Origin: Pirellulales bacterium | GTDB lineage: Bacteria; Planctomycetota; Planctomycetia; Pirellulales; JAICIG01 | Assembly (NCBI GenBank): GCA_025924495.1 | Contig: JAICIG010000314.1 | Location: 1-9,388 of the forward strand | Length of the DNA: 9,388 bases | Direction: 5' to 3' | In this document: in pieces, positions 6,801 through 9,388 of the stretch | Position numbering within the stretch: position 1 is the stretch's first letter | How the letters are laid out: each line of letters begins with the position of its first letter | The notes under the pieces: model-generated | What the model was told of the DNA's origin: nothing | Databases searched by the model: none | What the model saw: only the letters and a program-made list of their open reading frames with translations | Made by a program: the position numbers and the translations under genes

Positions 6801-8435
6801 GTGCGGATTCTGGCGGAATATGCCAACCTCGATCCGCCGCAAAAGTGCTTCGAGCAGGCGCTCGCCGATCGTGATCCGCGCGTGCAGTTGGCGGCGCTCC
6901 AATACTTCTTCACTTCGGCGGAGTCGCCGCCCTTGGCGCCGGTCGTAAAGCTTGCCGGCAGCTCGGATAGTTATTTGCGGCAAGCCGCCAGCCGTTTGTT
7001 GGCGGCCCGCACGACAACCGCCCAGCTTGGCGATCTGCAAGCATCGTCACAGGTTTCGACTCGACTGGCCGCCGTCCTGGCGATTGGGACTCGGCTCACC
7101 ATTCCTCCAACGCACCAATTGCCGCCCGAGCAATTACCGCTGTTTTATCCAGCAGAAAACGCGTTCTTCCATAAGAAGCTGCACTTTGCCGATTCGTCGC
7201 AACCCCTTGATCTTTCTGATCTGGGAAGGATCGGCAGCTACACCATTGCCGAACGGTGGAAGCGAATTCCACCGACCGCTGAGGAACGAGCGCTCTTCGG
7301 TCTGCTTTGCGATGCCCTGGACGATTCCGCTTCGGCAGTGCAGTTGCAAAGCTCATATTACTTATCGCTATTGCATGACCCGCAGGCCGACGCGCGCGTG
7401 GCCGAAGTGCGGCAGACGCTGGAGCGCAAGAGCCTGTCGCAATCGCCGCTACGCGAAGTCACGCGGGTCTGGGAAATCGGTCCATTTGACGATGGCGGCG
7501 AAGGATTCAAGCGAACTCATCCGCCTGAGCTAGGCGCCGTCGATCTAACGGCAACATACGATGCCTCGACAGCGCGGCTTGCCTGGCGCGAACTGGAAAG
7601 TCGCGGCGGCCATTTCCATGTTGCCGAGTCGACGGCCGCGCCCGCTTCGCATTACCTGTATTTCCAACTGCAAAGCGCCCAACGACAGACGGCGCTGATT
7701 ACCGCAAGGTCCTTACAACAACTGAAGGCCTGGCACAACGGGCGGCCTTTCGAGGATGCTCACGTGAAGCACGACGCAGGCGTCTACGAATGGTTGATCG
7801 ACTTGCAGCCTGGCAGTAACGATCTTCTATTGCGTGCGCTGACAGCGGGGAGCGGCGAACTGGAGTTTCGCTTTCAAGCGCGCGCGGGCGTGGCGGCAGT
7901 GCTGCCCGAGAAACTGGATGCTTCGTTGCTCGTTTCGCGATTGAAACAGGGAGCCGGCGCCGAAACCATCTCGTCGGAATTCTTCGAACGTGATTGGTCG
8001 CGTGCAGCCGCCGAAGGAAACGCAGGTCAAGGCCGCAAACTATTCGGCACGCTCGGCTGCACCAAATGCCACGCGATTGCACCGGACCAAAAGGGCGGCG
8101 GCGCGCCAAGTCTGGTCGACGTCAAGCGGCGGTTTACCATTCCGCATCTCGTCGAATCGATTCTTGCACCCAGCCGGCAAGTGGCCGAGCCATTCAGAGG
8201 CGTCGTGATTTCCACCGCACAAGGCCAAGTCCTTACAGGGTTGGTCGTCAATGAGTCGCAGGACGTCTTGGAACTGTTGTTACCGGATGCGACTCGCAAA
8301 ACAATCGCCAAACACGACATCGACGAACGCGGCGTCTCGACCGTATCTCCGATGCCGGCCGGATTAGTCAAAACGCCTGACGAGCTGCGCGATTTGCTCT
8401 CGTACCTGCTGAGTGATACTCCGACGCCTCCTTAA
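3885..8435 (+). CDS. Secreted multidomain protein: TIM barrel, LamG-like, PVC-type haem-associated propeller, HEAT repeats, cytochrome c
   Basis: A 1516-residue protein with a Sec signal peptide (hydrophobic about 8-24, probable cleavage after FATA at 31), so it acts in the periplasm or cell envelope. Domain order: residues 45-300 form a xylose-isomerase-like sugar phosphate isomerase/epimerase TIM barrel, with VGLYNHGGWFGEPENQ, a YNQHHGHDH His cluster and LGQGDLD (249-255). Residues 325-487 look like a LamG/concanavalin-A-like fold (DGQWHRLAMVYE, then a CDGKLV strand). A Pro/Ala/Lys-rich linker spans 488-525. Residues 530-885 are a beta-propeller of the PVC-type haem-binding/sorbosone-dehydrogenase-like kind (GVGSVLRV at 686, GRGVPCDLAFYDE at 775). 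HEAT-like helices fill about 892-1070. A jelly-roll-like domain follows at about 1193-1340 (VWEIGPFDD, then PGSNDLLLRA). The C-terminal haem domain (about 1380-1510) has CTKCH at 1392-1396 and a probable axial Met1490 in SPMPAGL. A role as an electron-transferring sugar-related enzyme is inferred; catalytic activity is unproven. Confidence 0.9.
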   Translation: MMFPSRWFTACTSMLAVCFALQLVGHPFATADGPAPHSRSNIFDRDRLIAWCIVPFDAKKRGPDERAEMLARLGFKHFAYDWRAEHLPTFEQELAALKRHDISLDAIWFPGGLDKDGRFILDTLAKHQIRTQLWVTGGGEAAKTPEEQRQKVIAEANRLRPIAEVAAKIGCSVGLYNHGGWFGEPENQLAILEELKLPNVGIVYNQHHGHDHLARFPALLAKMKPHLFALNLNGMINEGDRKGQKVIPLGQGDLDLELLKTIRASGYQGPIGILGHTMDDAEQRLQDNLDGLAWLVPQLDGKQPGPKPKPRTFAAPQPAAAPNGWLAEGKSEYRTPPLTVECRTRLNGKSGYNILVASDAKQSGAHWELFSMAGSGRFTAYLPGMQPDHLRSDVDICDGQWHRLAMVYEPTRVRLYCDGKLVADQAIKSQNKTAVAGALAFARLVEGGIGCDGTLDWACLRRGANEIRGAGDQAPEVDDSTLGFWRFGPAGQPAEDQSKHKNRAKAASASAPKPQGPPPPGNHLLPVDKALKAVLIDRSENDALMAVKADSMGRLFVGGREAVFVYEPKADGGYEPKRELLHFPPDSIIIGLETRGHDLYVQTSSALYLAPDAVVKRENLSLKRLVWGVPLDLHVSFHCLAWGPEGNLYLDHGDPLLNYGDWSRPDHWGHWTLFSQPEGTKTPYTGVGSVLRVQPDGSQLQVVAGGFRGPVGLAFDDRWNLFSNDNDHESRADQYAPARLMHVTPRADFAWPRGWLASKSPDRADLLDLMTDSLGRGVPCDLAFYDEPYFPDAFRRSLLMCRWDQMAAARYPLHQRGASFTTEEQEFVKGQNQARPVGITVGRGGRVFVTSLYLGGNVVSPYCASDLVMITRADDTPQHPFEPYDITTIPAEQLWSDLSGDSWERRSRAHQEVLRRGGGLLKEAVKRLAQINENDRAMFHLPWLAAASGSAEARQEVLKLAAQPRGEVRQMAVRILAEYANLDPPQKCFEQALADRDPRVQLAALQYFFTSAESPPLAPVVKLAGSSDSYLRQAASRLLAARTTTAQLGDLQASSQVSTRLAAVLAIGTRLTIPPTHQLPPEQLPLFYPAENAFFHKKLHFADSSQPLDLSDLGRIGSYTIAERWKRIPPTAEERALFGLLCDALDDSASAVQLQSSYYLSLLHDPQADARVAEVRQTLERKSLSQSPLREVTRVWEIGPFDDGGEGFKRTHPPELGAVDLTATYDASTARLAWRELESRGGHFHVAESTAAPASHYLYFQLQSAQRQTALITARSLQQLKAWHNGRPFEDAHVKHDAGVYEWLIDLQPGSNDLLLRALTAGSGELEFRFQARAGVAAVLPEKLDASLLVSRLKQGAGAETISSEFFERDWSRAAAEGNAGQGRKLFGTLGCTKCHAIAPDQKGGGAPSLVDVKRRFTIPHLVESILAPSRQVAEPFRGVVISTAQGQVLTGLVVNESQDVLELLLPDATRKTIAKHDIDERGVSTVSPMPAGLVKTPDELRDLLSYLLSDTPTPP

Positions 8436-8556
8436 GCAGCTCGTTCCGACGTGCTGACCATCGAGAAATGTTCGCCGTTGCGTGGTTCGTCTGGGCGTCG
8501 TAAGTTGGGTGGCAGTGCAGCGAAGCGCTTGGAATGGCTCGAGCAGCGACTTTCCC

Positions 8557-8562
8557 AGGAGA
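8557..8562 (+). promoter_or_regulatory. Strong ribosome binding site fixing the GTG start of the DUF1501 gene
   Basis: AGGAGA at 8557-8562 lies five bases before GTG at 8568 and is the best Shine-Dalgarno sequence in the window. It decides the start, because the same frame is open further upstream to at least a GTG at 8451. An ATG at 8563 in another frame stops after three codons (ATG ACG TGC TGA) and overlaps the real start without consequence. Confidence 0.7.
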
Positions 8563-8567
8563 ATGAC

Positions 8568-9388
8568 GTGCTGAAAATCGGCGGTTTTCGCGCTCGCGTT
8601 TGCCAGGGCGTCACGCGCCGGTCGTTCTTGCAGTATGGCGCTTCGTTGCCGCTCGGCGCGGCCCTCGGCGACCGGCTGGGCCGCGCACAAGCGGCCGAGT
8701 ATGGACAGGTCCGGGCCAAGAGTGTGGTGCTCGTCTGGCTTTGGGGCGCCCCGAGTCACTTGGATACATTCGACCCAAAGCCGAAGGCGCCGGCCACGTA
8801 TCGCGGCCCGTTTTCGCCGATTGCCACGCGAACTCCAGGGCTTCAGTTCACCGAGCTACTGCCGCGGCTGGCGTCGCGATCGGATCGCTTCTCGCTCGTG
8901 CGTTCCAACCAGACCACGGCGCCCGGCCATCCCGACGCGGGCACGCTGGCTTTGACCGGCGCGCCGGAAGCGCCGGGTCCGGTGTGGCCCAATTTCGGTT
9001 CGATCGTTGCTCGTCATCGCGGCGATGGCCGGTTGCCGCCATTCATTTCGCTGGGCCGCGGCATTCCGCGCGACGTTGTGCGGCCGATAGTCGGCTATGG
9101 CGGCGGCCAGTGGGGCAGAGCCTACGATCCGTTCATGGCGTCCTGCTCTGAAGGCAAGGTCGATCTTCCGACGCTGAACCTCATCGAAGGGCTTTCACCC
9201 GACCGTTTGAGCGAACGACGGACGCTGCTTGCCGAACTCGATCGCGTCGAGCGCCGACTTGACGAAGCGAAGCTGGCCGACTGGAACCGCAGCTATGCAT
9301 CCGCGTACGCCTTGCTGACCTCGCACGAAGCGCGGCAGGCGCTTGACCTCTCTCGCGAGAGTCCGGCGACCAGAGAAGCCTACGGCCA
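8568..9388 (+). CDS. DUF1501 family Tat-exported protein, partial (3' end beyond window)
   Basis: 273 codons are visible, with no stop before the window ends; family members are usually about 400-480 residues, so roughly two thirds is present. The N-terminus carries a twin-arginine signal, TRRSFLQYG at residues 16-24, followed by a Gly/Ala/Leu-rich stretch and a probable cleavage site near AQAA (40-43). The opening MLKIGGFRARVCQGVTRRSF is typical of planctomycete DUF1501 proteins. Conserved features of the family (an alkaline-phosphatase-like fold of unknown activity) are seen in VLVWLWGAPSHLDTFDPKPK (54-73) and GHPDAGTLALTG (120-131). It lies 132 bases after the large haem protein on the same strand with no clear terminator between. 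In planctomycetes DUF1501 genes commonly sit next to genes for secreted cytochrome-like proteins, so a shared envelope function is likely. The exact reaction is not known. Confidence 0.92.
   Translation, partial: MLKIGGFRARVCQGVTRRSFLQYGASLPLGAALGDRLGRAQAAEYGQVRAKSVVLVWLWGAPSHLDTFDPKPKAPATYRGPFSPIATRTPGLQFTELLPRLASRSDRFSLVRSNQTTAPGHPDAGTLALTGAPEAPGPVWPNFGSIVARHRGDGRLPPFISLGRGIPRDVVRPIVGYGGGQWGRAYDPFMASCSEGKVDLPTLNLIEGLSPDRLSERRTLLAELDRVERRLDEAKLADWNRSYASAYALLTSHEARQALDLSRESPATREAYG

Noticed and set aside
8600..9151. Plus-strand open frame of 183 codons within the DUF1501 gene
   Set aside because: It is a different frame from the DUF1501 protein, whose Tat signal and family motifs are clear; the Arg/Ala-rich translation is typical of a shadow.

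Overview
The window looks like chromosomal DNA from a planctomycete, probably of the Pirellula/Lacipirellula type. The reasons are a very large secreted protein combining a PVC-type haem-binding propeller with a C-terminal CxxCH domain, a following Tat-exported DUF1501 protein, frequent GTG/TTG starts and moderately GC-rich coding DNA. This assignment rests on family recognition, not on a search. I see no tRNA, rRNA, CRISPR array, transposase or integrase.

Layout: positions 1-323 hold no gene I can support, only a GC-rich imperfect hairpin. Positions 324-1253 (+) encode a cytoplasmic diguanylate cyclase with an intact GGEEF motif and inhibitory RxxD site. A promoter with a perfect TATAAT box (1278-1306) then precedes a 93-residue Tat-exported protein of unknown function (1362-1643, +). 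Converging on it is a metal-dependent amidohydrolase (1669-2946, -). A 197-bp intergenic region separates that gene from a divergently transcribed GntR/FCD regulator (3144-3836, +). This region carries a GCATGC-T-GCATGC element that overlaps the predicted transcription start of the amidohydrolase.

The rest of the window is a rightward block. Forty-eight bases after the regulator begins a 1516-codon secreted protein (3885-8435) made of a sugar-isomerase-like TIM barrel, a LamG-like domain, a haem-protein-associated beta-propeller, HEAT repeats, a jelly-roll-like domain and a cytochrome c domain. A DUF1501 protein (8568 onward) follows after 132 bases and runs off the window.

How they may work together (inference): the FCD regulator may sense a small organic acid or sugar-derived ligand and control the divergent amidohydrolase. 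It may also be co-transcribed with the large periplasmic protein, which would couple sugar-related chemistry to electron transfer in the envelope. The DUF1501 protein would be an exported partner. The diguanylate cyclase and the small Tat protein appear to be independent units. The most notable item is the domain fusion in the 1516-residue protein. I found no clearly new defence or mobile system.
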